33,449 bases of DNA from an uncultured Clostridia bacterium (GCA_947629635.1 CANREO010000004.1:1-33449), one strand, 5' to 3'. Shown: positions 23,382 to 31,905, counted from the stretch's first letter. Notes: generated by a model not told the origin, from the letters alone. Program-made: numbers and translations.

Positions 23382-24794
23382 ATGAGCAATAAAAAAACCA
23401 ACTGCGTAAAAACGCAGGACACAAAAAAGACCAAGAGACAACGCAATTCGCGAGTGGCAAAGACTGCGGTGCTCGGCACTGTGCTCGGCCTTTGCGCTAG
23501 CGCGATAGTAGGGCTTTCGGTAGCGTTATATTTTGCCGACAAAACGGTCGAGACGCACGAAAGTTACCAAAGGCAAATGGACGCCGTGTATTTCAGAGCG
23601 TATTATGACCTGATCGAGGGCGCCAACGATATGGGCGTCATGCTGAAGAAGTTGGGCGTTTCCAATTCGCCGACCATGCAACAGTCAATGCTTTATGAAG
23701 TATGGAGCGCTGCAAACCTTGCCGAAAACTCGCTCGGCATGTTCGAAAGTCAAGACGACGGAATTTTGCGGGCGCAAAAATTCGTAAATCAACTTGGAGA
23801 CTATTCTCATGCGCTTGCGCTGAGAGTGGCCGCCGGCAAACCGCTTACGGAAGAGGAGAGAGAAAGGCTCTCGAAACTTGCCGAGGTGGCGTCTGTATAT
23901 CAACGCGCGTTGACGGAGTTTGGCAAGCAACTTGAGGATGGGAATACCTTTATGGGCGAAGATGGAGCATTGAACAATTTTACGGCGGCATTTTCGGAAT
24001 TTTCTCAACCCGATTTCGCCTATCCCGAAATGATTTACGACGGGCCGTTTTCGGACGCTCTCGAAAACAAACAGCTTGTCGGGATGGGCGGAAAGGATAT
24101 TACGGCAGAGCGCGGCGAAGAATTGTTGAATGACTATTTGAGCGCGTACGAAGTGAGCGACGTCGCCTATATCGGCGAAGGAGAGGGCGACATACCCACT
24201 TACAACTTTATGTTGACGGCAGACGGCGCGCCGGCGTTTGCGCAAATTTGCAAGAGGGGAGGAATGTTGATCTCATACAATGTAAACATCGACGACGTCG
24301 CTTCATCAAAAGCCGTGAGGCAGGACGCCGGCCCCACATGCCAACAAAATGCCTTGGCGTTTGCAAGCAAGTTGGGTTTTGACAATATGCAGGTAGTCTG
24401 GTCATCTTCCGCGCATGGAGAATGCGTAGTCAATCTTGCGCCTGTTCAGGAAGGCGTTATACTCTATTCCGATCTTGTAAAAGTCAAACTCAGAGAGGAG
24501 GGCAGCCGCGTCATCGGACTTGACGCCACACACTATGCCTTCAACCATAGAGAGAGAAAACTCGACGTTCCCACAATAACTGCCGAACAAGCAAAACAAA
24601 ATTTGTCCATCCCGGCAATATCGGAAGGCAGGCTTGCCTTGATACCGTTGCGCGGCACTAAAGAGACGTTGACTTATGAGTTCGAATGTGAACAAGACGG
24701 CACTTATTTTGTATATATAGACGCGCTGAGCGGAGACGAAGCGAATATACTGTACGTCATCGACGACGAGGCCTCGGGCATGAGAACGATATGA
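23382..24794 (+). CDS. ypeB: Germination protein YpeB
   Basis: 470-residue membrane protein that protects and localises SleB in the spore. A basic N-terminus precedes one transmembrane segment (about 27-50). The N-terminal domain matches YpeB: HESYQRQMDAVYFRAYYDLIEGANDM, TMQQSMLYEVWSAANLAENSLG, KFVNQLGDYSHALALRVAAGKPLTEEE. The C-terminal part carries PepSY-like repeats (about 240-465), ending with YVIDDEASGMRTI. AGAGGTG precedes the start. It is the second gene of the sleB operon and is followed by a strong two-way terminator. Confidence 0.94.
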   Translation: MSNKKTNCVKTQDTKKTKRQRNSRVAKTAVLGTVLGLCASAIVGLSVALYFADKTVETHESYQRQMDAVYFRAYYDLIEGANDMGVMLKKLGVSNSPTMQQSMLYEVWSAANLAENSLGMFESQDDGILRAQKFVNQLGDYSHALALRVAAGKPLTEEERERLSKLAEVASVYQRALTEFGKQLEDGNTFMGEDGALNNFTAAFSEFSQPDFAYPEMIYDGPFSDALENKQLVGMGGKDITAERGEELLNDYLSAYEVSDVAYIGEGEGDIPTYNFMLTADGAPAFAQICKRGGMLISYNVNIDDVASSKAVRQDAGPTCQQNALAFASKLGFDNMQVVWSSSAHGECVVNLAPVQEGVILYSDLVKVKLREEGSRVIGLDATHYAFNHRERKLDVPTITAEQAKQNLSIPAISEGRLALIPLRGTKETLTYEFECEQDGTYFVYIDALSGDEANILYVIDDEASGMRTI

Positions 24795-24807
24795 AAGGAC
24801 GTTGAAC

Positions 24808-24835
24808 GAAAAAAAGCCCCACGACGTGGGGCTTT
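24808..24835. terminator. Bidirectional terminator between ypeB and the zinc-ribbon gene
   Basis: Stem AAAGCCCCAC (24813-24822) and GTGGGGCTTT (24826-24835) with a 3-nt loop. On the minus strand the hairpin continues into a run of T; on the plus strand it is followed by TTTGATATATTT. It closes both convergent genes. Confidence 0.9.
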
Positions 24836-24851
24836 GATATATTTGAGATCT

Positions 24852-25685
24852 TTATTTTTGTTTTTTATTGAGAGGAGCGAGGAATATGAGGGAGAAGAGG
24901 AATTGTATAAATCCAAGCAAGGGCAGCGCGTAGGCCAAAAACATGCCCAACTGGATAGGATATGTGAATACCACGACAAAGCTTACCCCCTCGGCAAGCA
25001 TCATAAAGGGCGATATGTAGAGCAATATCGTAACGGCGAAGAAAATCAAACTCCACAACACGTTTAACAGGCGGCTGTACTTTTTGATGATCGCACAAAC
25101 GAGCGCGCCGATAAAACTTATGCATGACATCGTGAATACGATCAGCGGAAGGATTGTGTACATGCCCATCCATACGCTTTCGCCAAACAGCCCTTTAAGT
25201 TCTGCGGCATGTTTTACAACCAACTCCCAGGATGAAATTCCATTGAACAACTCAAGACCGTAACTGGACGTTGCTATCACTCCCGTACTTATAAGGTATG
25301 CGACAACGGCTCCGGCAATGAAGATGAGGGAGAGAATCATCATAAAGATATTTCTGCCCAAGCCGGTCTTCGGTTTTTTGCCGTTCGGATTTTTATTTTG
25401 TTTGGGATCCGCGTCGGAAGAATTGCTATCGTCATCATCGTTATACTGATTGAGGGTCGGCAAATCATTGTCCGTTTCGTAATCGGTGTTGTAAGGTTGC
25501 TCAAAAGGAGTTGAGGTTTCGGAGCGGTCGATTTTATTGAGCTTCACTCCTATGCAACAACCGCAATTGGGACAATTGATCGGATATCTGTAATCGTCGG
25601 GAAACTGTTCCAAATTTTCCGGTCGGCGGAAGCTCAATTCTTTATTGCAACGAGGGCATCTCGTATACAAAATATTTCCTGCCAT
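24852..25685 (-). CDS. Zinc-ribbon membrane protein, unknown function
   Basis: 277 residues, not recognised as a named family. The N-terminal segment (about 7-46) is a zinc ribbon with CPRC (10-13) and CPNCGCC some 28 residues later. A long hydrophilic linker rich in Asp, Asn, Ser and Lys (about 50-108) follows. Then come four hydrophobic segments: about 110-132, 160-186, 193-216 and 222-265 (the last may be two). The ribbon should face the cytosol. AAGGAG precedes ATG 25685; an upstream extension of the frame crosses the promoter and is rejected. It is a single gene under a good sigma-A promoter. Confidence 0.82.
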   Translation of the reverse strand: MAGNILYTRCPRCNKELSFRRPENLEQFPDDYRYPINCPNCGCCIGVKLNKIDRSETSTPFEQPYNTDYETDNDLPTLNQYNDDDDSNSSDADPKQNKNPNGKKPKTGLGRNIFMMILSLIFIAGAVVAYLISTGVIATSSYGLELFNGISSWELVVKHAAELKGLFGESVWMGMYTILPLIVFTMSCISFIGALVCAIIKKYSRLLNVLWSLIFFAVTILLYISPFMMLAEGVSFVVVFTYPIQLGMFLAYALPLLGFIQFLFSLIFLAPLNKKQK

Positions 25686-25719
25686 ATTTCTGTACTCCTT
25701 AAAAATATTCCTATCTGTT

Positions 25720-25748
25720 ATTATATTATTATTGTTGCACAAAGTCAA
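25720..25748 (-). promoter_or_regulatory. Sigma-A promoter of the zinc-ribbon gene
   Basis: On the minus strand TTGACT (25743-25748), a 17-bp spacer and a consensus TATAAT (25720-25725). Confidence 0.75.
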
Positions 25749-25909
25749 TGCCGGTTGATAAAAAAATTTTTATGGGCGGATTTGTCGAAACCATTCATTT
25801 CAACGTTTGAAACGCCGTATTTTCATTGCCTGTCCGCAGTCATTGAGTGTGATCGCCCACGAAGACCCGATAATTTGCGGCTTATGCTAAATTATTTTAA
25901 AATATGATT

Positions 25910-25936
25910 TTATGAAAAAAGCGAGATTTTCTCGCT
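25910..25936 (-). terminator. Intrinsic terminator of the yabP-yabQ operon
   Basis: Stem AGCGAGA (25920-25926) and TCTCGCT (25930-25936) with a 3-nt loop, followed on the minus strand by TTTTTTCATAAAATC. It starts at the stop codon of the last gene. Confidence 0.85.
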
Positions 25937-26256
25937 CATACGGCGCTGTGCGCATCCGCATTTTCCAGAATGTTGCGCATGGAAACGTAATCGGCGCAAA
26001 TTTGCAATATGTATCTTTGCTTTTCGTCGTGCGAAAGCGTCGACATCTTCTTTTGATCCGCAAAGCAATCGATGGGATTGTCCACTTTTTCGCCGCTGCG
26101 CTTTAAAGCGCACAACTTCAGATATATCTCGCGCTGTTGCGGCGTGATATTTTTCGGGGCGTTTTGCCCCTCGCCGTACGTATTGTTGCAAAGTCTTGCC
26201 TTTGCCTCGCTTGCCAGTGTGCGGAGCTTGCATTTCGGGTGTTTTACGTTGCTCAT
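25936..26256 (-). CDS. Small hypothetical protein downstream of yabQ
   Basis: 106 residues, no family recognised. It is hydrophilic and Lys/Cys-rich, starts SNVKHPKCKLRTLASEAKARL, and looks mostly helical with no membrane segment; four Cys are spread over the chain (residues about 9, 23, 49, 64) and one more near 88, without a clear zinc-ribbon pattern. GGAGG lies 9 nt before the ATG, which supports a real gene. It follows yabQ by 74 nt on the same strand and is the last gene before the terminator, so it is probably in the yabP-yabQ operon; a role in sporulation is inference only. Confidence 0.75.
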   Translation of the reverse strand: MSNVKHPKCKLRTLASEAKARLCNNTYGEGQNAPKNITPQQREIYLKLCALKRSGEKVDNPIDCFADQKKMSTLSHDEKQRYILQICADYVSMRNILENADAHSAV

Positions 26257-26329
26257 AAAAGCCTCCGTCGCTTATACTAGCACAAAGGACAAGCAAAAGA
26301 AATACGTCCGCAAAACTTGACAATGTTTG

Positions 26330-26629
26330 CTATTTTTTGCCAAATTTTCCCTTATGTTTTCTGTAAATTTTGACGCTTGTCGGAAGCACGGCGACGCCCA
26401 GCAGATATGCCGTAAGCGCGTAAAGTTCGGGTTTCCCGCCCAAAACGAATTCGACGCATACTATAAACGCCGCGGCGATGCAGACAGTTGCGAAAAAATC
26501 AGTCAGAGCGCGTTCGAGCGGACGCGCCTTGCGCAAATACAGCAGAGCGAATATGCCCACCGCAAGCCCTACGGCAAGACATATCAAAAAACATATTCCC
26601 TGCTCTTTAACGTTTGCGCCGAGCGTCAT
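26330..26629 (-). CDS. yabQ: Spore cortex biosynthesis protein YabQ (short form)
   Basis: 99-residue membrane protein with three hydrophobic segments (about 12-31, 43-63, 70-86) and a strongly basic tail (KIYRKHKGKFGKK). The segment LRKARPLERALTDFFATV...YALTAYLLGVAVL resembles the YabQ core, and the gene overlaps yabP by 4 nt (ATGA), the normal yabP-yabQ pairing. YabQ is needed for cortex formation in Bacillus and sits in the forespore outer membrane. It is shorter than Bacillus YabQ (about 200 residues), as is common in Clostridia. Identity rests on context as much as on sequence. Confidence 0.75.
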   Translation of the reverse strand: MTLGANVKEQGICFLICLAVGLAVGIFALLYLRKARPLERALTDFFATVCIAAAFIVCVEFVLGGKPELYALTAYLLGVAVLPTSVKIYRKHKGKFGKK

Positions 26630-26937
26630 TTCAGAATGCGCTTTATGAGCGAGGGCGCTTGAGAGGTATAGCGCAAAGAAAAAACTTCGCCGCCAACGCT
26701 GAATTTGCCGTTTTCTATGTCGAGATTTTTTACGCTGAGGCCGCGTCCCGTAACCAACAATGTTTCTTCTTCGAGTTTTATCGTGATGTTTTTGTCGGTA
26801 AATACGGGCACTGCCTTTACGCCTGTCATGCTCATGGCCCTTTTATGATCTATTTCCAGTTTATGTCCTTGGATCTTGGGATCCGAATTAGAGGCCGCTG
26901 CTGTGATCGAAGAGGGCAGTTTTGTCGATTTTTCCAT
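26626..26937 (-). CDS. yabP: Sporulation protein YabP
   Basis: 103-residue YabP family protein (related to YqfC), produced in the mother cell and needed for cortex formation in Bacillus. After a 25-residue variable N-terminus the family pattern appears: HKLEIDHKRAMSMTGVKAVPVFTDKNITIKL, then TLLVTGRGLSVKNLDIENGKFSVGGEVFSLRY, alternating short beta strands. AAAGGAG lies about 10 nt upstream of the ATG. It is the first gene of yabP-yabQ-unknown. I found no clear sigma-E promoter in the gap. Confidence 0.88.
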   Translation of the reverse strand: MEKSTKLPSSITAAASNSDPKIQGHKLEIDHKRAMSMTGVKAVPVFTDKNITIKLEEETLLVTGRGLSVKNLDIENGKFSVGGEVFSLRYTSQAPSLIKRILK

Positions 26938-26964
26938 ATAAACTCCTTTGCCGAACGCTTTTCA

Positions 26965-26993
26965 TTGACAATAATATTAAAAAAATATAAAAT
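26965..26993 (+). promoter_or_regulatory. Sigma-A promoter of the acyltransferase gene
   Basis: TTGACA (26965-26970), a 17-bp spacer and TAAAAT (26988-26993), followed by a leader of about 67 nt. It lies back to back with yabP. Confidence 0.75.
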
Positions 26994-27066
26994 ATATGCT
27001 ATACATTATTACAAAATTTTTCGTGTGCGGCGAATGTCGCAAAACGGCGGAGCATATAGAGGGGCC

Positions 27067-28332
27067 ATGTCTAAGGACAAGACAAAAAAAACCAAATATA
27101 TTCTGGACGTATCAGCCCGATTTTACCCTATAATTTCGGGAAAGAAACGGCAGAGCCTTTTCGGGCTTGTTGCGCGGCTTTGCGATGAAATAGACGGCGT
27201 TCGTCTCGAAGTAGCCGTCAACGACGCGGCAAGAAGGTTTCCCACCATATGCGCTCGCATAGTCGGCGGTTACAGTTGGCACTATGTCCGACCCAATGAC
27301 TCAAGAATCAAGGTTTTCGAAGACGACGGCGCAGTGCTTAAACCAATAGATATCAATGAAACCAACGGATATATGTTCAGGTTGAGCTATGGCGGCCGTA
27401 TCGTAAAACTCGACATTTTCCATGCATTGACGGACGCAAACGGCGGATTGGAGTTTTTGAAAGCCGTGCTCAGAAGATACAGGGAGCTTGAAGGCGTCTG
27501 CTTCGATGAGAGTTGCGGCATAGCAAACTGTTCCGATCAAGCGTCCGAGGCGGAAACGGAGGACAGTTTTGTAAGATATTATAAGCCTATTCCGCTCAGC
27601 AAACTCGGTTTGAAGGAAATGGTCGGTTTCGCTCCGCATAGGCGCAAAGGCACGTTTAACGAGGGAGGTCGCCTCAAGCGCGAAGTGAGGGCTTTCGACG
27701 CGCAAGTCGCGCTCGACATCGCCAAACTTCACGAGGCGTCTCTGACGGCATATTTTACGGGCGTATTGGCATATTGTCTGGAAAAGTTGAGCGACAACGG
27801 CAAGCCGTATGTGCTCATGATACCCGTAAATTTGAGACGCATATTTCCGTCGCGAACGCATAGAAATTTTGTCACATTCGTTCGAGTAGTCATCTATCCC
27901 AAAAAGCACAAGACTCTCGAGGAATATATTGCGTCCGCGAAGGAGCAACTTTCAAAACTCGCGACGCGCGAGAATATGGAAAAATTCATTTCCACCACGG
28001 TGCGCGGCACAAACAACGCGCTGCTCAAAAGCGTGCCGCTTGCGATAAAGACATTTTTCATCAGATTGGGCAGATTGTTCATGCGATCGAGGCAGACGAT
28101 CATTTTCAGCAACGTGGGCAAAATAGATCTTCCCGATATGCTGGGCGTGGAGCAAATGTGGCTGCAACCCAACGTTTCCAAAAATAATGTGGAAAATATG
28201 GCTTGTATAACGGTGGGCAACGTCGCGACTTTGGCTTTTACAAGGATAATCGAAGAAGATTCGCTTTCAAAACTATTCTTCGATACGCTGGTGGAACAGG
28301 GACTGACCGAACTTGACGAATACGAGGCGTAA
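27067..28332 (+). CDS. Condensation-domain-like acyltransferase (alcohol acetyltransferase/WES type)
   Basis: 421 residues from ATG 27067. The fold is that of CoA-dependent acyltransferases (NRPS condensation, PapA5, alcohol acetyltransferases). The active-site signature appears as FHALTDANGG with His119 and Asp123, where the canonical form is HHxxxDG. An N-terminal VSARFYPIISGKKRQSLF segment and a later PVNLRRIFPSRTHRNFVTFV match the alcohol-acetyltransferase group, as does SNVGKIDLPD near residue 345. No signal peptide. GAGGGG lies directly upstream; an in-frame ATG at 27034 is possible, and the open frame further upstream crosses yabP and is rejected. Substrates are unknown; lipid or alcohol acylation is inferred from family. 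Confidence 0.8.
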   Translation: MSKDKTKKTKYILDVSARFYPIISGKKRQSLFGLVARLCDEIDGVRLEVAVNDAARRFPTICARIVGGYSWHYVRPNDSRIKVFEDDGAVLKPIDINETNGYMFRLSYGGRIVKLDIFHALTDANGGLEFLKAVLRRYRELEGVCFDESCGIANCSDQASEAETEDSFVRYYKPIPLSKLGLKEMVGFAPHRRKGTFNEGGRLKREVRAFDAQVALDIAKLHEASLTAYFTGVLAYCLEKLSDNGKPYVLMIPVNLRRIFPSRTHRNFVTFVRVVIYPKKHKTLEEYIASAKEQLSKLATRENMEKFISTTVRGTNNALLKSVPLAIKTFFIRLGRLFMRSRQTIIFSNVGKIDLPDMLGVEQMWLQPNVSKNNVENMACITVGNVATLAFTRIIEEDSLSKLFFDTLVEQGLTELDEYEA

Positions 28333-28383
28333 ATATCGAAAATTAACGGAAATACTGCTATATGCAGAAAGATAGGTAGAACT

Positions 28384-30171
28384 ATGAAAAAACTTGATTC
28401 CGAACAACTGAGGCAACTTTATCTTGAATTTTATCATTCGAAAAGACATGCGATCATCGACTCTGCTTCTCTTATACCCGAAAACGATCCGACCGTATTG
28501 TTTACGACCGCGGGCATGCATCCGCTGGTGCCGTACCTGCTCGGCGAGAAGCATCCGTCCGGCAATCGCCTCGCGGACGTGCAGATCTGCGTGCGTACGG
28601 GAGACATCGACGAGGTGGGGGACGCATCGCATTGCACGTTTTTCGAAATGTTGGGCAGTTGGTCGCTGGGTGATTATTTCAAGAAAGAAGCTATTGAATG
28701 GGCACATGAGTTGTTGCTTGAAAAATTGGAGTTCGACAAAGACAAATTTGCCGTAACCGTGTTTAAGGGCGACGAAAATTGTCCTCGTGACGAGGAGAGC
28801 GCCGCCTGTTGGAAGGCTTTGGGGATCCCCGAGGACAGAATTTTCTATTTGGACAAGAAGCACAACTGGTGGGGACCGGCGGGGCAGACAGGGCCGTGCG
28901 GACCCGACACGGAGATGTTTATCGATACGGGCAAACCTAAGTGCTCCGAAGACTGCTCGCCCGCTTGCAGTTGCGGCAAATATCTCGAGATAGGCAACAA
29001 CGTATTTATGCAATATTTCAAAAACGCGGACGGAAGTTTTGCGCCTCTTAAACAGAAAAACGTCGACCAAGGCATGGGCCTGGAGAGGATGCTTTGCATA
29101 CTCAACGGTTATAAATCCGTATACGAGACGGATCTGTTTGCTTTCGCTATAAAAAAACTTGAGGAGCTTAGCGGCAAAAAATACGGCGAAACCGAAGACG
29201 ACACCGTTGCGATGCGCATCATAGCCGATCATACGCGCACGGCAACTTTCCTCATCGGCGATATAAAGGGCGTGTCGCCGTCAAACGTCGATCAGGGTTA
29301 TGTATTGAGACGTCTCATACGAAGAGCGATGAGATATTGCCGCAAACTCGGCATAGATGACGGCGCGCTTGTGGAAATTGCGAAATTGTATGTGGAAAAA
29401 TATAAGGGCGCGTATCCTTACATAAATGAAAACGAGCAAAGAGTCATAGATGAATTGAGCCTCGAAAAAGACAAATTCGCAAGGACCATAGAGCAGGGAT
29501 TGAAGGAATTCGACAAGGTCGTCGTGCATCTCCCCGAAGGCATGACGGTGTTTCCCGGCAAGACGGCGTTCAGACTGTACGACACGTACGGATTTCCCAT
29601 CGAAATGACCGAAGAACTCGCAAAGGAGAGAGGCTATACTCTTGACAGATCCGGCTATGACAAGGCTCTGGGCGATCATCAGGCGCTCAGCAAAGCCGGC
29701 GCGGAGCAGAAATTCAAAGGCGGTCTTGCGGACGGGGGCGAACTTACGGCGAGGCTGCACAGCGCTACGCATTTGCTTAACGCGGCGTTGAAAATCGTAC
29801 TGAACGACTCAACCATACAGCAACGAGGCAGCAATATTACCGCGGAGCGATTGCGTTTCGATTTCAACTTTCCGCGTCCGCTCACCGCAGATGAGATCTC
29901 AAAAGTTGAAGCCGTTGTCAATGAGCAAATAGCTTTGGATTCTCCCGTAACTATGGAAGAAATGAGCGTTGACGAGGCGCGTAAGCAGGGCGCGATAGGA
30001 GTATTTGCTTCAAAGTACGGAGAGATTGTCAAAGTTTATACCATAGGCAATTCCAAAGAAATCTGCGGCGGACCGCATGCAAAGCGCACCGGCGAGCTCG
30101 GAAAATTCCGCATAGTCAAGGAGCAAAGCTCATCGGCCGGCATAAGAAGGATAAAGGCAGTGTTGGAATGA
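28384..30171 (+). CDS. alaS: Alanyl-tRNA synthetase, short form without C-Ala domain
   Basis: 595 residues against about 870-880 for ordinary bacterial AlaRS. The class II catalytic core is complete: LFTTAGMHPLVPYLLGEKHP, RTGDIDEVGDASHCTFFEMLGSWSLGDYFK, GPAGQTGPCGPDTEMF, DQGMGLERM. A Cys cluster (C187, C191, C195, C197) interrupts it. The editing domain has the zinc motif pair HSATH (His459, His463) and CGGPH (Cys561, His565). The chain ends right after the editing domain, so the C-Ala and oligomerisation parts are missing. The sequence style resembles AlaRS of Patescibacteria. It is probably co-transcribed with the upstream acyltransferase (51-nt gap) and overlaps the phosphatase by 4 nt. 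No T-box precedes it. Confidence 0.9.
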   Translation: MKKLDSEQLRQLYLEFYHSKRHAIIDSASLIPENDPTVLFTTAGMHPLVPYLLGEKHPSGNRLADVQICVRTGDIDEVGDASHCTFFEMLGSWSLGDYFKKEAIEWAHELLLEKLEFDKDKFAVTVFKGDENCPRDEESAACWKALGIPEDRIFYLDKKHNWWGPAGQTGPCGPDTEMFIDTGKPKCSEDCSPACSCGKYLEIGNNVFMQYFKNADGSFAPLKQKNVDQGMGLERMLCILNGYKSVYETDLFAFAIKKLEELSGKKYGETEDDTVAMRIIADHTRTATFLIGDIKGVSPSNVDQGYVLRRLIRRAMRYCRKLGIDDGALVEIAKLYVEKYKGAYPYINENEQRVIDELSLEKDKFARTIEQGLKEFDKVVVHLPEGMTVFPGKTAFRLYDTYGFPIEMTEELAKERGYTLDRSGYDKALGDHQALSKAGAEQKFKGGLADGGELTARLHSATHLLNAALKIVLNDSTIQQRGSNITAERLRFDFNFPRPLTADEISKVEAVVNEQIALDSPVTMEEMSVDEARKQGAIGVFASKYGEIVKVYTIGNSKEICGGPHAKRTGELGKFRIVKEQSSSAGIRRIKAVLE

Positions 30172-30992
30172 TGACGGGATTTTGCGACACACATATACAC
30201 ACGCGCAATTCACATGACGGCAAATTGTCGATAGCCAATATTGCGGATATTGCCGTAAAAAAGGGGATATCCTATATATGTACCACGGACCACTGCGACT
30301 TTGATTTGAAGTACGGCGGTTGTCATGCCCCGTATAGAAAATATCTTAATTTGGACGCATATTATGAGGAGTGGAGATCCGTAAAATCAGCGCTTGAAGC
30401 ATCAGGAATCGACACTTTAACTATGTGTTTTGGCATAGAGGCCGGTTTTTGCGACAGTCCCGCCGCAAAGGAAGCATATAGAATCGCAATTGACAAATAC
30501 CCGTTTGACGCGGTGATAAATTCCGTGCACTGCGTCGGCGGCAAAGAGGCTTACTTTAAAAGCGCTTTCCTTTTCAAATCGAAGGAGCGCATGTACGGGG
30601 AATATTTGGATACGGTGCTTAGAAGCCTCGACGCTCCCTATCCTTATGAGATCGTCGCTCACATAGGATATATAACGCACGGCGCGCCGTATAGGGATAA
30701 GGCTCTCAGATATGAGGATTTTCCCGATAAAATAGACGATATATTAAAAGGTATTATCGATCGTGACAAGACGCTTGAGATCAACTGCCATCACGAGATG
30801 AATCCGCCGAAAGATATTCTGCAAAGATATTATGATTTGGGAGGCAGGCGTATAAGTTACGGCGGAGACAGCCATAAAGGGGAGCTATGCGCGCATTATG
30901 CAGAGGCGGCGGAGCTCTTAAGCGAAATAGGTTTTACTCATTTCAGCGTATTTAAGGCGCACAAGGAAGAGTTGATGCCCATAATCATATAA
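30168..30992 (+). CDS. PHP-domain phosphatase, histidinol-phosphatase-like
   Basis: 274-residue PHP-family metallophosphatase. Metal motifs: DTHIHTRNSHDG (residues about 7-18), TTDHCDFD (about 39-46), a Glu in GIEAGF, NSVHCVGG (about 122-129), AHIGYI, EINCHHE and the final GGDSHKGE. This order is that of HisK/HisJ-type histidinol phosphatases, but other PHP phosphoesterases look alike, and no other his gene is nearby. The start ATGATGA overlaps the alaS stop by 4 nt, so it is translationally coupled to alaS. Which of the two ATGs is used cannot be told. Confidence 0.85.
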   Translation: MMTGFCDTHIHTRNSHDGKLSIANIADIAVKKGISYICTTDHCDFDLKYGGCHAPYRKYLNLDAYYEEWRSVKSALEASGIDTLTMCFGIEAGFCDSPAAKEAYRIAIDKYPFDAVINSVHCVGGKEAYFKSAFLFKSKERMYGEYLDTVLRSLDAPYPYEIVAHIGYITHGAPYRDKALRYEDFPDKIDDILKGIIDRDKTLEINCHHEMNPPKDILQRYYDLGGRRISYGGDSHKGELCAHYAEAAELLSEIGFTHFSVFKAHKEELMPIII

Positions 30993-31059
30993 GATAAGCG
31001 CGCTGATTGCGAAAACAATAAGAAAATTACGCGCGGCGCCGAAAAAAATTTTTGCATCG

Positions 31060-31088
31060 TTGACTTATTGAAAAAGTTAGTTTATATT
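31060..31088 (+). promoter_or_regulatory. Sigma-A promoter of amaP
   Basis: TTGACT (31060-31065), a 17-bp spacer and TATATT (31083-31088), about 48 nt before the amaP start. Confidence 0.7.
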
Positions 31089-31136
31089 ATATGAGTAAAG
31101 TCAATGCGCGTATATGCGTGTAAAGGAGAATTGGTT

Positions 31137-31847
31137 ATGAAAAAGAATTTGGCAAAGATTTTTGCTTCCGCAAGCATCGTAGTCGCTCTCATCCTCATCA
31201 TGATTTTGATCGTCACTGCTTTTGGCGGAATCGAAACGAAAGAGTTTGAAAGCAAACTCGTGAGAGGCCTTATAATGACCATCGCGATTATTTATATGTT
31301 GCTTGCGTGCATTACGCTTACGTTGCTGTTTGTGCGCAACGATGCCGTGCAGGAGATCACTGTGCGCAAAGAAAAGGGCGGCGCAGTGCGCGTGTCTGCC
31401 AGAGTAGTCGAAAAACTCATAAAGAATTCTTGCGGCTGCGTCGAGGGCGTCAAATGCAAAAAGGTAGCTCTTTTGGCGGATGATTTCGGCGTAAGGCTCA
31501 AACTCAACATCAAAGTTGTGGATAAGGATGTTTTGGAAAGCGAAACATATATAAGGACGATAATCGAGGACGCATTCCTCAAAGAGTTCGGTTTTGCGTT
31601 TAGCGCGATAGAAATCAGGGTCATGGAGCTTACGCCCAAATATAAACCCAATAAGGAAGAAATCGACGCCAAAGTAGAGCAAGAACTTGCCGAGATTAAA
31701 GAGCAAGCCGTCGAGGAAGCTCAGGAGAGGCTCGATCAAGCGCAGGCCGATGCGGAGGAGAATCCGACCGAAACTCACGACGAGGAAAATAACGTTCCCG
31801 AGGAAAAGCCGGAGCGCGAAGAGCAAGAAGAAGCTGACGAAGAATGA
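31137..31847 (+). CDS. amaP: AmaP-like membrane anchor with Asp23-type domain and acidic tail
   Basis: 236 residues. Two transmembrane helices (about 10-30 and 46-68) are followed by an Asp23/Gls24-like domain (about 75-165: EITVRKEKGGAVRVSARVVEKLI, ADDFGVRLKLNIKVVDKDV, AIEIRVMEL). AmaP anchors the alkaline-shock protein Asp23 to the membrane in staphylococci, so a role in cell-envelope stress is inferred. Residues about 170-236 form a Glu/Gln/Ala-rich coiled-coil-like tail ending in a strongly acidic stretch, longer than in usual AmaP. ATG 31137 is preferred to an in-frame ATG at 31104 because AAAGGAG precedes it. No asp23 gene is seen nearby. Confidence 0.75.
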   Translation: MKKNLAKIFASASIVVALILIMILIVTAFGGIETKEFESKLVRGLIMTIAIIYMLLACITLTLLFVRNDAVQEITVRKEKGGAVRVSARVVEKLIKNSCGCVEGVKCKKVALLADDFGVRLKLNIKVVDKDVLESETYIRTIIEDAFLKEFGFAFSAIEIRVMELTPKYKPNKEEIDAKVEQELAEIKEQAVEEAQERLDQAQADAEENPTETHDEENNVPEEKPEREEQEEADEE

Positions 31848-31864
31848 CATCGAATAAGTCAAAT

Positions 31865-31886
31865 TGCGCCGCAAAACGGCGCACTT
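31865..31886 (+). terminator. Hairpin between amaP and greA (weak terminator or attenuator)
   Basis: Stem TGCGCCG (31865-31871) and CGGCGCA (31877-31883) with a 5-nt CAAAA loop and only CTTT behind it. Incomplete termination would let greA be read from the amaP promoter; no separate greA promoter is evident. Confidence 0.5.
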
Positions 31887-31905
31887 TGCGTATATAGGAG
31901 AATTT

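Noticed and set aside
26938-26999. Sigma-E promoter for yabP
   Set aside because: A GCATATATT-like -35 is present, but no CATA-type -10 at the right distance.
26614-27066. Upstream extension of the acyltransferase frame
   Set aside because: It crosses yabP on the other strand and the consensus promoter at 26965-26993.
28333-28383. T-box or other riboswitch before alaS
   Set aside because: Only 51 nt are available and no T-box sequence or terminator is present; the same holds before lysS.
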